Shown here: positions 17,034-24,434 of the stretch, piece after piece | Position numbering within the stretch: position 1 is the first letter of the stretch | How the letters are laid out: every line of letters begins with the position of its first letter | Origin: Sphingobacterium kitahiroshimense | Lineage (GTDB): Bacteria; Bacteroidota; Bacteroidia; Sphingobacteriales; Sphingobacteriaceae | Assembly: GCF_025961315.1 (NCBI RefSeq) | Contig: NZ_JAOQNK010000001.1 | Coordinates: 682,001-746,000, forward strand | Direction: 5' to 3' | Length of the DNA stretch: 64,000 nt | Made by a program: the position numbers and the translations under genes | The notes under the pieces: generated by a model | Told to the model about the DNA's origin: nothing | The model's input: only the letters and a program-made list of their open reading frames with translations | The model's database searches: none

Positions 17034-17748
17034 TAATCCTCATGAGTTAAAATCTCTTCGTTTAATTCCTTCGCAAATTTATCTGCTTCCGAAAAAGTAA
17101 TGTTATCCACTTTTATATTATCTGTCGATTTATCTGATAAAACGATGAAATATACGTACTCATCTGGTCATTTGAATCAGGCATATTAGCCAAAAGATAA
17201 AGGTGTAAATCTTCTCCTACAGTTTTAAGCTCATCAATCTGGCCTGCCCAACGACGTACCTTATTCTTAATTGTATCTTCTTTTTGAAGATCAAAGTTTA
17301 CAGACTCAAAAAAATTGATATGACCATTTTTCCAGGTATGTTCAAATGGTATCTCATCATATTTGGTCTTTACAGTACGGGAGCTTAAAAAAGTAGAAAT
17401 GTTAAATTCATCAAAATAATATTTAAACATTTTTGTCCATACTTCCTTATCGGATTTAATATCTTGATCAACTTCTATCCAACCCACTGTTAACATTCGT
17501 CCAACTAAATAATCTAGGAGATGATCTATCGATATATCTAAAGAATTACGTGTTTCTGAAAACAAAAGAGCACTATCATCTCGCACAAAAGCTCTTCTAG
17601 TTATTTCATCAACAGATTTGAAAAAATGAAGTCGCATTATATCATGATCAATCGTTCGTTTTATCTTACTCAAGCTACCATTAATAGTATTTAACTGTTT
17701 GATTACGTAACGCGTATTAGCGTGATCAAATAAGTGATCTATAGACAT
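17034..17748 (-). pseudogene. Truncated and frameshifted gene of unknown family
   Basis: From ATG 17748 about 200 codons read as a normal protein (SIDHLFDHANTRYVIKQLN, then helical and acidic segments, then DLHLYLLANMPDSNDQ). The frame stops at 17113, but in the next frame the protein-like sequence goes on, EYVYFIVLSDKSTDNIKVDN and ITFSEADKFAKELNEEIL, to TAG at 17034. The join is near 17150. The 5' end abuts the duplicated GNAT fragment directly, so the natural N-terminus is probably missing. I do not recognise the family. Confidence 0.55.
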
Positions 17749-17749
17749 G

Positions 17750-17930
17750 AAAACAATTACAGATATTGCAATGAAAAACAAAAATCACAGTCTTTCTTTA
17801 AATGTGAATAGAGATAATTCTGCTATCGATTTTTATAGGGGTATAGGTTTTAAGAAAGTCGGCGAAGAGAACATTGATATTGGTGATGGTTTTATAATGG
17901 AGGATTCAATTATGGAAAAAAAATTAGTAT
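17750..17930 (+). pseudogene. Duplicated 3' half of the GNAT gene at 10297
   Basis: Bases 17750 onward match 10615 onward almost exactly (AITDIAMKNKNHSL-like block, NVNRDNSAIDFYRGIGFKKV), covering the last ~60 codons. The acetyl-CoA loop is not included, so it cannot be an enzyme. Compared with copy A, a segment of about 44 bases between two aaaaattagt direct repeats is missing, which removes the GNAT stop codon and fuses the frame into the following sequence. Confidence 0.8.
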
Positions 17931-17934
17931 TTAA

Positions 17935-18447
17935 ATACTCGATCCTCCACTCTTTCATTCATTGCTTTGAATAGCAAGGGTACAAATTCGGTCAATCGGG
18001 ATGTGGCTATAAACTCGGCTGTCGCATTGTCCATGGTAAAGATACCGGTAGGGCGCTCTATCATCAAGCTTAATAACAGATCCATCGATATCTCCACCTA
18101 CTGATTCTACTTGTATATGTTTAATCTGATTGAGCAATACTGGTGTATCGATAGCGGTGATCATAAACTATCGGTTTTCCTTTGCCTGAGAGCTCATCAA
18201 TATTGGCGCTGAAGCCTATAACGGCATCTTTCCGGTAGTTACGGGTATTTTGTTTAAAGACGCTACTACGCTCTTATAAAGCTCCTGAAGTTTGTTTTTA
18301 TAATTGCGGGAGAGCGCAACGAAAAATCCCAAAGGAATCTGCTAAGTAAACTACAAAGCTGGCTCCTGATTGCACTCAAAGCATTGGCTCCACTAACAGC
18401 TGTTGCTGAAATGGGATTTTGTGGTGATCGGTTTGATTAAAAAATAC
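17935..18447 (-). pseudogene. YbjQ/UPF0145-family gene, copy 3, heavily decayed
   Basis: Carries the same C-terminal half as copies 1 and 2 (MITAIDTPVLLNQIKHIQVE) with further damage: a 17-base deletion near 18070 removes the KVKASL region, and the middle and N-terminal parts are out of frame. The N-terminal NPIS.TAV.GANAL stretch is recognisable around 18380-18430. It lies downstream of the Rpn gene at 18529, separated by a long hairpin, the same order as in the 1.2-2.7 kb unit. Confidence 0.7.
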
Positions 18448-18469
18448 GGGAAGCCGTAAGGATGGTATT

Positions 18470-18511
18470 AAACGTATACAGCCATTCTTAACAGAATGGC
18501 TGTATACGTTT
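18470..18511. terminator. Perfect 18-bp hairpin between Rpn and YbjQ copy 3
   Basis: Arms 18470-18487 and 18494-18511 are exactly complementary around the loop ttaaca, with flanking A/T-runs. It is homologous in place to 1763-1812 and is likewise preceded by ggaagccgtaagga. The outer stem differs (cgtatac instead of acacataaa), yet pairing is perfect, which implies compensating changes on both arms. Confidence 0.8.
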
Positions 18512-18528
18512 TTTATATGATCTGAGTT

Positions 18529-19371
18529 TTATTTCAGTTTTTCGATCTCTTCAATGGTAAGACCTGTACCTTTTGCAATATCTGCAATAGGCAAGCCCAT
18601 TTTCTTGAATTCTAAAGCTGTCTCAAGGGCTTTTTTACGTTCGCCTTCGGCAAAACCTTTAGCTTTACCAGTCTGGATTCCCTTTTCTCTTTCTTGTCGT
18701 TTGATTGTTTCTATTACACCCATTTGAATTGTGCCTCCTGTCACTTGATAAATGTATTGATCAAAGTTACTATTTATTTCTTTATCTCGTATAAAAAGAA
18801 AACTCTTTAAAAAAACTAAAAAGCTCATTATACGATCTTTACTATACTTATTGGTCTCGATAAGCCTTCGTGCGATTGTACTACGCTGCTCGGCGAGCTC
18901 CTGCTCTGGAATCTTATCTTCATCTAAAGCTTTCTGGCATACCAAGACAATATAAGCAAATATATTGTCCATACCGAGTAGCTCTGATTCGTCATGATCA
19001 AAAATTTGATAGCTCAAATACTGAAAGCGTAACGAGGTACGGAAAACTGTAAAATGGTATTCATCAGTACATGGCTGCGAACGTCCTCCAGTAAAAACAG
19101 CAATGGTCTCCATAGGGACACGGTAACGATCTAATAGCCTGTAAAAATATTGAAAGATACGATGTGAGAAATCCGAATCATGTCCGCCTTCGATTTCGGT
19201 ATTCACCAAAATCCACTTCTCGCTTCCGTCTTTTAAATAAACCTTGACCAGAAGATCTGCCACACGCTTCCCTTTTTTACGCTCACGATAGGGAACGATC
19301 CCCAACAATTCTTTGTCCATAAAAGTCAATCCACGTCCGAGATCAAACGTAGCATCGGCATCTGGATACAT
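18529..19371 (-). CDS. Rpn-family (PD-(D/E)XK) putative nuclease/transposase, possibly 5'-truncated
   Basis: A 280-aa protein. Residues about 35-75 hold the nuclease-like core: RVADLLVKVYLKDGSEKWIL then VNTEIEGGHDSDFSHRIFQY, fitting a D...ExE/Q layout. The C-terminus is a charged GKAKGFAEGERKKALETALE linker and the helical tail MGLPIADIAKGTGLTIEEIEKLK. The nuclease half differs from the Rpn gene at 1826, but the tails are nearly identical, suggesting tail exchange. Relatives usually have ~30 more residues at the N-terminus; here an in-frame stop lies ~22 codons upstream of the ATG, so the 5' end may be lost. Rpn proteins are linked to RecA-independent recombination. A hairpin and YbjQ copy 3 follow. 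Confidence 0.7.
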   Translation of the reverse strand: MYPDADATFDLGRGLTFMDKELLGIVPYRERKKGKRVADLLVKVYLKDGSEKWILVNTEIEGGHDSDFSHRIFQYFYRLLDRYRVPMETIAVFTGGRSQPCTDEYHFTVFRTSLRFQYLSYQIFDHDESELLGMDNIFAYIVLVCQKALDEDKIPEQELAEQRSTIARRLIETNKYSKDRIMSFLVFLKSFLFIRDKEINSNFDQYIYQVTGGTIQMGVIETIKRQEREKGIQTGKAKGFAEGERKKALETALEFKKMGLPIADIAKGTGLTIEEIEKLK

Positions 19372-19571
19372 TTCTTGAAAAGGATCGGTGCGGATATGAG
19401 CGCTACAAAAATCTATTTTGCTTCAAATCACCGGATTAAGACTTAAGCCAGAGAATAACAATGTCATCTTCAACTTCTTACAATTCAAAATTTTATCAAA
19501 GATATTATTCGTATATTACCTAAACCGATATAAAACTAAGAAATCTGTTAATATATATAAACGACCAGCTT

Positions 19572-20144
19572 ATGAGACCGTCCAAAAGCCGAGCTTACTG
19601 TAAAGATGCGCAACGATTTAAAATATTCTTTAAAACGGAAAATAAAGCCCAGAACTTTATTAAGTTTAATCATGCTGAGATGATTGAAGAATCGGGATTT
19701 GCACCAACTAGATGCTACTATTGTATCGCATGCGATGGCTGGCACGTAAGTAGTAGCAGAAGATTTGAGAATGCAGCAAATAAAACTGAACTTGTCATCC
19801 AAGCATTTACTGCAGAAACCCTACCTGTAAACCATATACCCGGTGCATCGACAGAAGATGCTTTCCAAAAAAAAGTTACAACGAAAAAAATTGAAAAAAA
19901 TAATACGCTTACACAGCAAGACAAGGCTGAGCGCTTACTACAAAAAATCAGTCAGCGCATCCAGACCATTTCGTTATTATTAGATAAGAAGAGCGATAAA
20001 ATACTGATCTATAATTTAATCCATGAATCCCAGCGCTTACTAACCAAGAATCGCGCTCCTGGATTCGACACACAGATAGATGAATTTAAAAACTTACTTC
20101 ATACACAAAAGGCCAAAGCTAATCACATATTTAAAGATCCTTAA
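19572..20144 (+). CDS. Hypothetical protein with putative zinc-binding CxxC...C..H motif
   Basis: A 190-aa protein without signal peptide. Residues about 45-62 contain RCYYCIACDGWHVSS: two closely spaced CxxC-type pairs and a histidine, compatible with a zinc knuckle. The N-terminal ~60 residues are basic and aromatic (KSRAYCKDAQRFKIFF). A low-complexity Lys/Thr linker (about 108-120) leads to a helical C-terminal part (AERLLQKISQRIQTISLLLD). Nucleic-acid binding is an inference from composition only. It stands alone, divergent from the Rpn gene. Family not recognised. Confidence 0.7.
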   Translation: MRPSKSRAYCKDAQRFKIFFKTENKAQNFIKFNHAEMIEESGFAPTRCYYCIACDGWHVSSSRRFENAANKTELVIQAFTAETLPVNHIPGASTEDAFQKKVTTKKIEKNNTLTQQDKAERLLQKISQRIQTISLLLDKKSDKILIYNLIHESQRLLTKNRAPGFDTQIDEFKNLLHTQKAKANHIFKDP

Positions 20145-20231
20145 ATAAACATAAGCTCTGAATGGCATATTTATATATAAGGGAGAGCTTCCTACAGCAA
20201 GGTAGTTAATAGAAATAAATGAAACTTCAGT

Positions 20232-20886
20232 CTAAGCAATAAGCCCGCTGTTCACGGCGTATTTAATCAGAGAGGCGGTATTTTTAAGAGCAGTCTTTTC
20301 AAGTAAACGTTGTCTATGTCCCTCTACGGTACGTTTGCTCAGAAAAAGTTTATCTGCAATTTCGATATTGCTATATCCTTCTCCGATGAGATGTAATATT
20401 TCAATTTCTCTTTCTGTCAGTCCACTTTCTGTTATAATTTGCTTTGGCTCTTGATATGTAGCTGGATATTTCTGAAGATTAGAAAGGATTGATAATGTCA
20501 TTTCAGCACATACATATTGTAAACCTTTCATGATTTGCCTAATGCAAAAAAACAATTCGTCAATCTACATTTTTCGTTAAATACCCATTCGCTCCTAAAT
20601 TGAAAGCTTTCATGATATTTGAAATATCATCTTCCATACTAAGAATAATGATTTTTAGACTCGGATACAAATCCTTTACCCGAGGGACCAGTTCCAAGCC
20701 GTCCATACCTGGCATCTTCAAATCTGTAATAAGTAGATCTGGTAAATTTTTTGTTTCCAAAATCTCTAATACAGCATGACCATCCTTGCCCTCTCCTACA
20801 ACTGTCATATCCTGTTGAGATTCTATTAATAATTTCATACCGGTCAGTACAACATCGTGATCATCAGCTAAAATAATGTTAATCAT
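20232..20886 (-). pseudogene. NarL/FixJ-type response regulator split by a frameshift
   Basis: ATG 20886 starts a receiver domain, MINIILADDHDVVLTG, with phosphoacceptor Asp55 in LLITDLKMPGMDG and the switch Thr/Ser and Lys regions in place. The frame stops at 20560 within KNVD. In the next frame the protein resumes, DELFFCIRQIMKGLQYVCAEM, and reaches a complete LuxR-type helix-turn-helix, LTEREIEILHLIGEGYSNIE then IADKLFLSKRTVEGHRQRLL, ending at 20232. Only the junction near 20560 is damaged; relatives read NVDIDEL. So either a recent dead gene, a sequencing error, or two separate polypeptides. No histidine kinase is adjacent. Confidence 0.75.
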
Positions 20887-20926
20887 CTTAATCTTCTTTA
20901 GTAAAAAAATATAAGATTGCCACACT

Positions 20927-21227
20927 GAAGAGTTAAATCATCACCGAATAACAGCGTACAGCACTCTTATTTGTAATAATAATATTACAAATGAAAAGCC
21001 GTAATGTTTGTTGTCTGCTGATAATTGGTAGAGCTGTATAAAAAGCAACATTCTCAAGATAGTTAATGGCGTCTCTTTAAAATTAAGTTAAACGAGGCGC
21101 CTACGGAGATAGCTCCTTTCCTTGGATGAGGCAGATGACTGTGCCTCTTAAAGGATGTTGAACCAAAATGGGTGGAAAATGTACGGTCTTACCAAAAGAA
21201 ACCATGTCCAGCTTTAAGATATGGTCC
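20927..21227. other. Intergenic stretch without a gene
   Basis: Leader of the response regulator plus non-coding sequence. Two small stems are visible: gaggca/tgcctc at about 21128-21147, and a G/C-rich ggcgtctc/gaggcgcc pair near 21067-21101. They may be terminator remnants of the DUF6766 gene. No gene seen. Confidence 0.4.
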
Positions 21228-21911
21228 TTATTTACCTGTTTCCAGATGCCCGGCATCCACGGGCTTGGATTCAGGAGAACCTTTTTGACGGAGAAAAATA
21301 GTTAAAATTACAATTGATGCCACAGATAGAAATTCACTTTGCCAGTTTTGAAATGTTTCAAACCAAAAAAGAGGTTCTTTTAAAAAATCGCTTAAAGTTT
21401 TCTCGGGTTCATTTTTAAGGATTTGCTCTTGATTATAATCCATAAAACTGCCGTATAGATGTCCTGCCCAACTGAGAAGAAATAGCAAGACAAAAGCAAT
21501 AGAGAGGGAATTTTGGTAAATCGACAATCTCCAGCCGCCGCGTTTTACAGCATAGGGAGCATCCGGCTTTGAGGGGTCCGGGTCTCGGTCTACTTCTTCG
21601 GGTTTTTCGATATCTTTTGACTCGGCGGAACCAATCTGCCTGAGCGAAATGGTAAGTATAACATATAAGGCCATCTGTAAAAATTCGCTTTGGAAATTTT
21701 CAAAAGTTGCCGAAAAAAAATGCCCACTAGTTAGATAGGTGGTCAACGCTATGGATGGTGCTCCCAGCTCAACTAATTCCTGATTATGTTCCTGCCAACC
21801 AAAATAAACTTGTGCCCCTATCGCGATAACAAACAGCGCTATAAATACAATAGACAAACTGTTGCGATACATAAAGGTTTTTTTTTGATTTTTGTTTTGT
21901 AAACTTTCCAT
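21228..21911 (-). CDS. DUF6766-family membrane protein
   Basis: A 227-aa integral membrane protein made of two similar halves, each with two membrane segments. Half one has YRNSLSIVFIALFVIAIGAQ, TTYLTSGHFFSATFENFQSE, then FLQMALYVILTISLRQIGSAESK. Half two has YQNSLSIAFVLLFLLSWAGH, FETFQNWQSEFLSV, then ASIVILTIFLRQKGSPESK. The halves are joined by a Pro/Asp-rich linker. This arrangement is characteristic of the DUF6766 family. Function is unknown; homologs often sit near stress genes, as here. ATG 21911 was preferred over the longer frame to 22040 because the family N-terminus begins there. The next gene (ECF sigma factor) is divergent. Confidence 0.85.
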   Translation of the reverse strand: MESLQNKNQKKTFMYRNSLSIVFIALFVIAIGAQVYFGWQEHNQELVELGAPSIALTTYLTSGHFFSATFENFQSEFLQMALYVILTISLRQIGSAESKDIEKPEEVDRDPDPSKPDAPYAVKRGGWRLSIYQNSLSIAFVLLFLLSWAGHLYGSFMDYNQEQILKNEPEKTLSDFLKEPLFWFETFQNWQSEFLSVASIVILTIFLRQKGSPESKPVDAGHLETGK

Positions 21912-22326
21912 CTTACTCTTTTTACTAAATGTGATAGGTATATTGTTTAAATTTCTAACCAAAGAATCCCTTATCTCGTATAAAAGTTCATTAATTATAA
22001 TTTTAAAGTATTTTTTACATAAGAACCTGTTTTTAAACACGTAAAGTATTAATTTTGTGTGTTACACCAACTATGTGTTAAATGCGTATTTAGTAAAAAC
22101 AAACACCTATTTTCATTTTCACTTTCAAATGCTTTAAAAAAGATCAACCAATTCAAAAACCACTTTGGAATTGAAATGATACACATTTTTTGTCGTAACA
22201 CCATCAACCGTATTTTATACACATTGTGCTATTTTTTTCTCCTCACGATTATCGAGCTTAAACCATTATAGCTTATTAGACGTTATTTTAATATCAATTA
22301 AGTAATATATTAATAAGGTAAATTAT
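21912..22326. other. Divergent intergenic region, DUF6766 / ECF sigma
   Basis: About 415 bases, very A/T-rich. It should contain the promoters of both divergent genes, but I could not fix a convincing promoter. Short open frames here have no protein-like composition. Confidence 0.4.
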
Positions 22327-22827
22327 ATGGAAAATGTAAATTTAAATATCTTGTTCCAAGAAAAAAGACAACAGCTGAACCACTTTGCCAGTCAGTTTAC
22401 ATCCGATTATGATGAAAAGGAAGATCTGGTTCAGGAAACCTTTATCCGGGCGTTAAAATCAATTCATAAATTTATCAATGATCCTAAATTAATGACATGG
22501 CTCTATGTCATTATGAAAAATATCTACATCAATCAATACCGCCGCGAAAAGCGCAAAAGTGCTATCTACGATGAGTACGTTCATACCGATTATTTCGATA
22601 GTTTAGCAACCAATCAAACAGAAAACAAGACCATACAAGATGATATAAACAGAGCCCTCGAATGTTTATCGCAGGAAAATGCAGACATCTTTCGATTATA
22701 TCTGGAAGGCTACAAATATCAGGAAATAGCGGAAACTTATGATCTTCCTGAAGGAACGGTTAAATCGCGCATCCATGTCATTAGAAAAACGTTAAAGCAA
22801 AAATTGAAAATGTATGAGATCAATTGA
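22327..22827 (+). CDS. ECF-type RNA polymerase sigma factor
   Basis: A 166-aa sigma factor of the extracytoplasmic-function class. Region 2 spans about residues 8-75 (DYDEKEDLVQETFIRALKSI, then MTWLYVIMKNIYINQYRR). Region 4 spans about 110-162 (CLSQENADIFRLYLEGYKYQ, EIAETYDLPEGTVKSRIHVI). It directs RNA polymerase to a set of stress promoters. No anti-sigma gene with the usual membrane anchor is adjacent; a 73-aa lipoprotein gene follows 96 bases later. The neighbourhood (ferritin-like, SDR, DUF6766) suggests a general stress regulon, which is inference. Confidence 0.92.
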   Translation: MENVNLNILFQEKRQQLNHFASQFTSDYDEKEDLVQETFIRALKSIHKFINDPKLMTWLYVIMKNIYINQYRREKRKSAIYDEYVHTDYFDSLATNQTENKTIQDDINRALECLSQENADIFRLYLEGYKYQEIAETYDLPEGTVKSRIHVIRKTLKQKLKMYEIN

Positions 22828-22923
22828 TACGAGGTTGCTGACAAAGCATCGTTAGGATCAAAATCTGTACAGTAAGTTATAACTCGATAAAATAATAATA
22901 AGGTTTCACTAAACAATTTAATC

Positions 22924-23145
22924 ATGAAAAAAATGAAATTTATTTTGGTTGCTCTAATGGGTATAAATTTAGTATCAGCCTGTGGTAATAGTACAAATAA
23001 TAAAGATCAAAATAATATGGATAGTTTGCCTTCGGATACAGGCTTGCATCCGGATACCAGCATGCAAGATACGAGTAGCACCATTGAGTACCGAGATTCA
23101 AATTCGGCGGAATCATCAAATGGTGTCCTCCCAACCACTCGATAA
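22924..23145 (+). CDS. Small putative lipoprotein (73 aa)
   Basis: Signal peptide with a lipobox ending LVSAC, acylated cysteine at residue 20. The mature part is short, acidic and Ser/Thr/Asp/Asn-rich without a fold motif, typical of small membrane-anchored Bacteroidota lipoproteins. Same strand as the sigma factor, 96 bases downstream, and followed by a strong terminator, so the two probably form one transcript. Function unknown. Confidence 0.75.
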   Translation: MKKMKFILVALMGINLVSACGNSTNNKDQNNMDSLPSDTGLHPDTSMQDTSSTIEYRDSNSAESSNGVLPTTR

Positions 23146-23222
23146 GGAAACATCAATCCTCTGGTAAGAAAACGGCTCTCTTGCTCTACTAAACTTAGCT
23201 TATTACGTAGTTTGTATATTTT

Positions 23223-23268
23223 AATCTCCAAGACAATGTTATCACCATTAGTGCTTGGAGATTTTTTT
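23223..23268 (+). terminator. Rho-independent terminator after the sigma-lipoprotein unit
   Basis: Arms aatctccaag (23223-23232) and cttggagatt (23254-23263) with a 21-base loop, followed by a T-run. Confidence 0.75.
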
Positions 23269-23346
23269 AAACGTATGTGTAGGTGATAAAGATTTCAATC
23301 TTAAGGGAAATTGAACAAATTGTTTAACTTTTGGTGGTTAAAAATA

Positions 23347-23378
23347 AAAAAAGCTGGCTACATAGAACCAGCTTTTTT
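23347..23378. terminator. Bidirectional terminator downstream of the ferritin-like gene
   Basis: Arms aaaaaagctgg (23347-23357) and ccagctttttt (23368-23378), perfect 11 bp with A- and T-runs. Serves the minus-strand gene ending at 23405. Confidence 0.8.
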
Positions 23379-23404
23379 ATTTAAAAATTTTATCCGTCAA
23401 ACTT

Positions 23405-23926
23405 TTACTGAGCAGCTTCGACATTGGCTTCGTCCATCGCAATTTCGGTTAGGAGAACATCCGTTTCTTTCTCTTCGGCAAGTGTAGCAGCCAAAAGTTC
23501 TTCTGCTTCCGAGTGTTCCATCAATTTGGCATAAGTAACCAAGCAACCGTAACTTGCAATTTCGTAATGCTCAACTTTCTGAGCTGCACAGATCAAGGCC
23601 GCGTCCAACACCTCGGGACTGTCCTGGAATTCTTCCATAATTTCCTCAGCCTCGTTTAAGAGACCTTCCATTGCTTTGCATTTTTTACCCCTCGCGGTCA
23701 GATTTAAACTGGAAAATACTGATTTTAACCTTTCTATCTGGCCTTCGGTCTGCTTATAGTGTGTTTTAAAAGCTTCCTTCAGTGTATCGCTATGTGCTCC
23801 TTCCGATAATTTTTTCAGTCCTTTTAGCAATTGTCTTTCAGCACCTAGGATATCTTTTAATTCATCGACAAATAACTCATGTAAATGTGCATTTGGCATT
23901 TCGTTAGATTTGTTTTGTCTAGCCAT
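23405..23926 (-). CDS. YciF-like ferritin-superfamily protein (DUF892)
   Basis: A 173-aa soluble protein, near the usual family length. It starts with LHELFVDELKDILGAERQLL, then LKEAFKTHYKQTEGQIERLK, KCKAMEGLLNEAEEIM, CAAQKVEHYEIASYGCL and a final LAEEKETDVLLTEIA. The E...E..H and E..H carboxylate/histidine pattern fits a di-iron four-helix bundle. Relatives (E. coli YciE/YciF) are induced in osmotic and general stress; the activity is not defined. It lies next to the ECF sigma unit and upstream of the divergent SDR-ADH pair, supporting a stress role by context. Confidence 0.9.
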   Translation of the reverse strand: MARQNKSNEMPNAHLHELFVDELKDILGAERQLLKGLKKLSEGAHSDTLKEAFKTHYKQTEGQIERLKSVFSSLNLTARGKKCKAMEGLLNEAEEIMEEFQDSPEVLDAALICAAQKVEHYEIASYGCLVTYAKLMEHSEAEELLAATLAEEKETDVLLTEIAMDEANVEAAQ

Positions 23927-24434
23927 AATCTTATAGTTTAATTTAATATTTAGATACAGTAAGAACCGCTTGAATCAGGTTATAGTTTAGCCGATGATTA
24001 ATATTGGGTATAAAATTCTAATGTCAGGTAAAAACTACGGTTTTCTAAATTACATTTACATTCTTAAAGATCGCATGATCTAAATATTTTACTTCCGAGA
24101 TCGTTAGATTTAAACGACCATTTCGAAAGCGTCATTATGTATAAGCTAATATCGAAATATGTGTAGGACCAATTAAATGTTAATTTCTGGGGAATATATT
24201 TTATTAAAATCTATAGTTTTGATATCACCTTATTCCTTCAATAAGGGTATATAAATCGCTAAAACCAGTATTTAACCTTACAACTTTCAAGTGTTTCCGC
24301 ATGTTTATTTTATGATAGAATAAAAAAACTTGATTGGATGGTAAAGCTGCAAATTAAAATGCGTTTATACGACGATCTTCATTACTGTGTTGAACGTCAG
24401 AAACATCCAGAAATTATTAATAAAATCTAATGCT
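23927..24434. other. Divergent intergenic region, ferritin-like / SDR
   Basis: About 500 bases with no protein-like frame. It must contain promoters for both divergent genes. No RNA gene or clear repeat is visible. Confidence 0.4.

Noticed and set aside
19418-19802. Short open frames on both strands around 19.4-19.8 kb
   Set aside because: The plus frame is leader DNA; the minus frame is antisense of the 190-aa gene.
20550-20570. Programmed ribosomal frameshift in the response regulator
   Set aside because: No slippery heptamer or downstream stimulating structure is visible at the junction.
22059-22271. 70-codon plus-strand frame between DUF6766 and the sigma factor
   Set aside because: Composition is that of A/T-rich intergenic DNA, with no start signal and no fold pattern.
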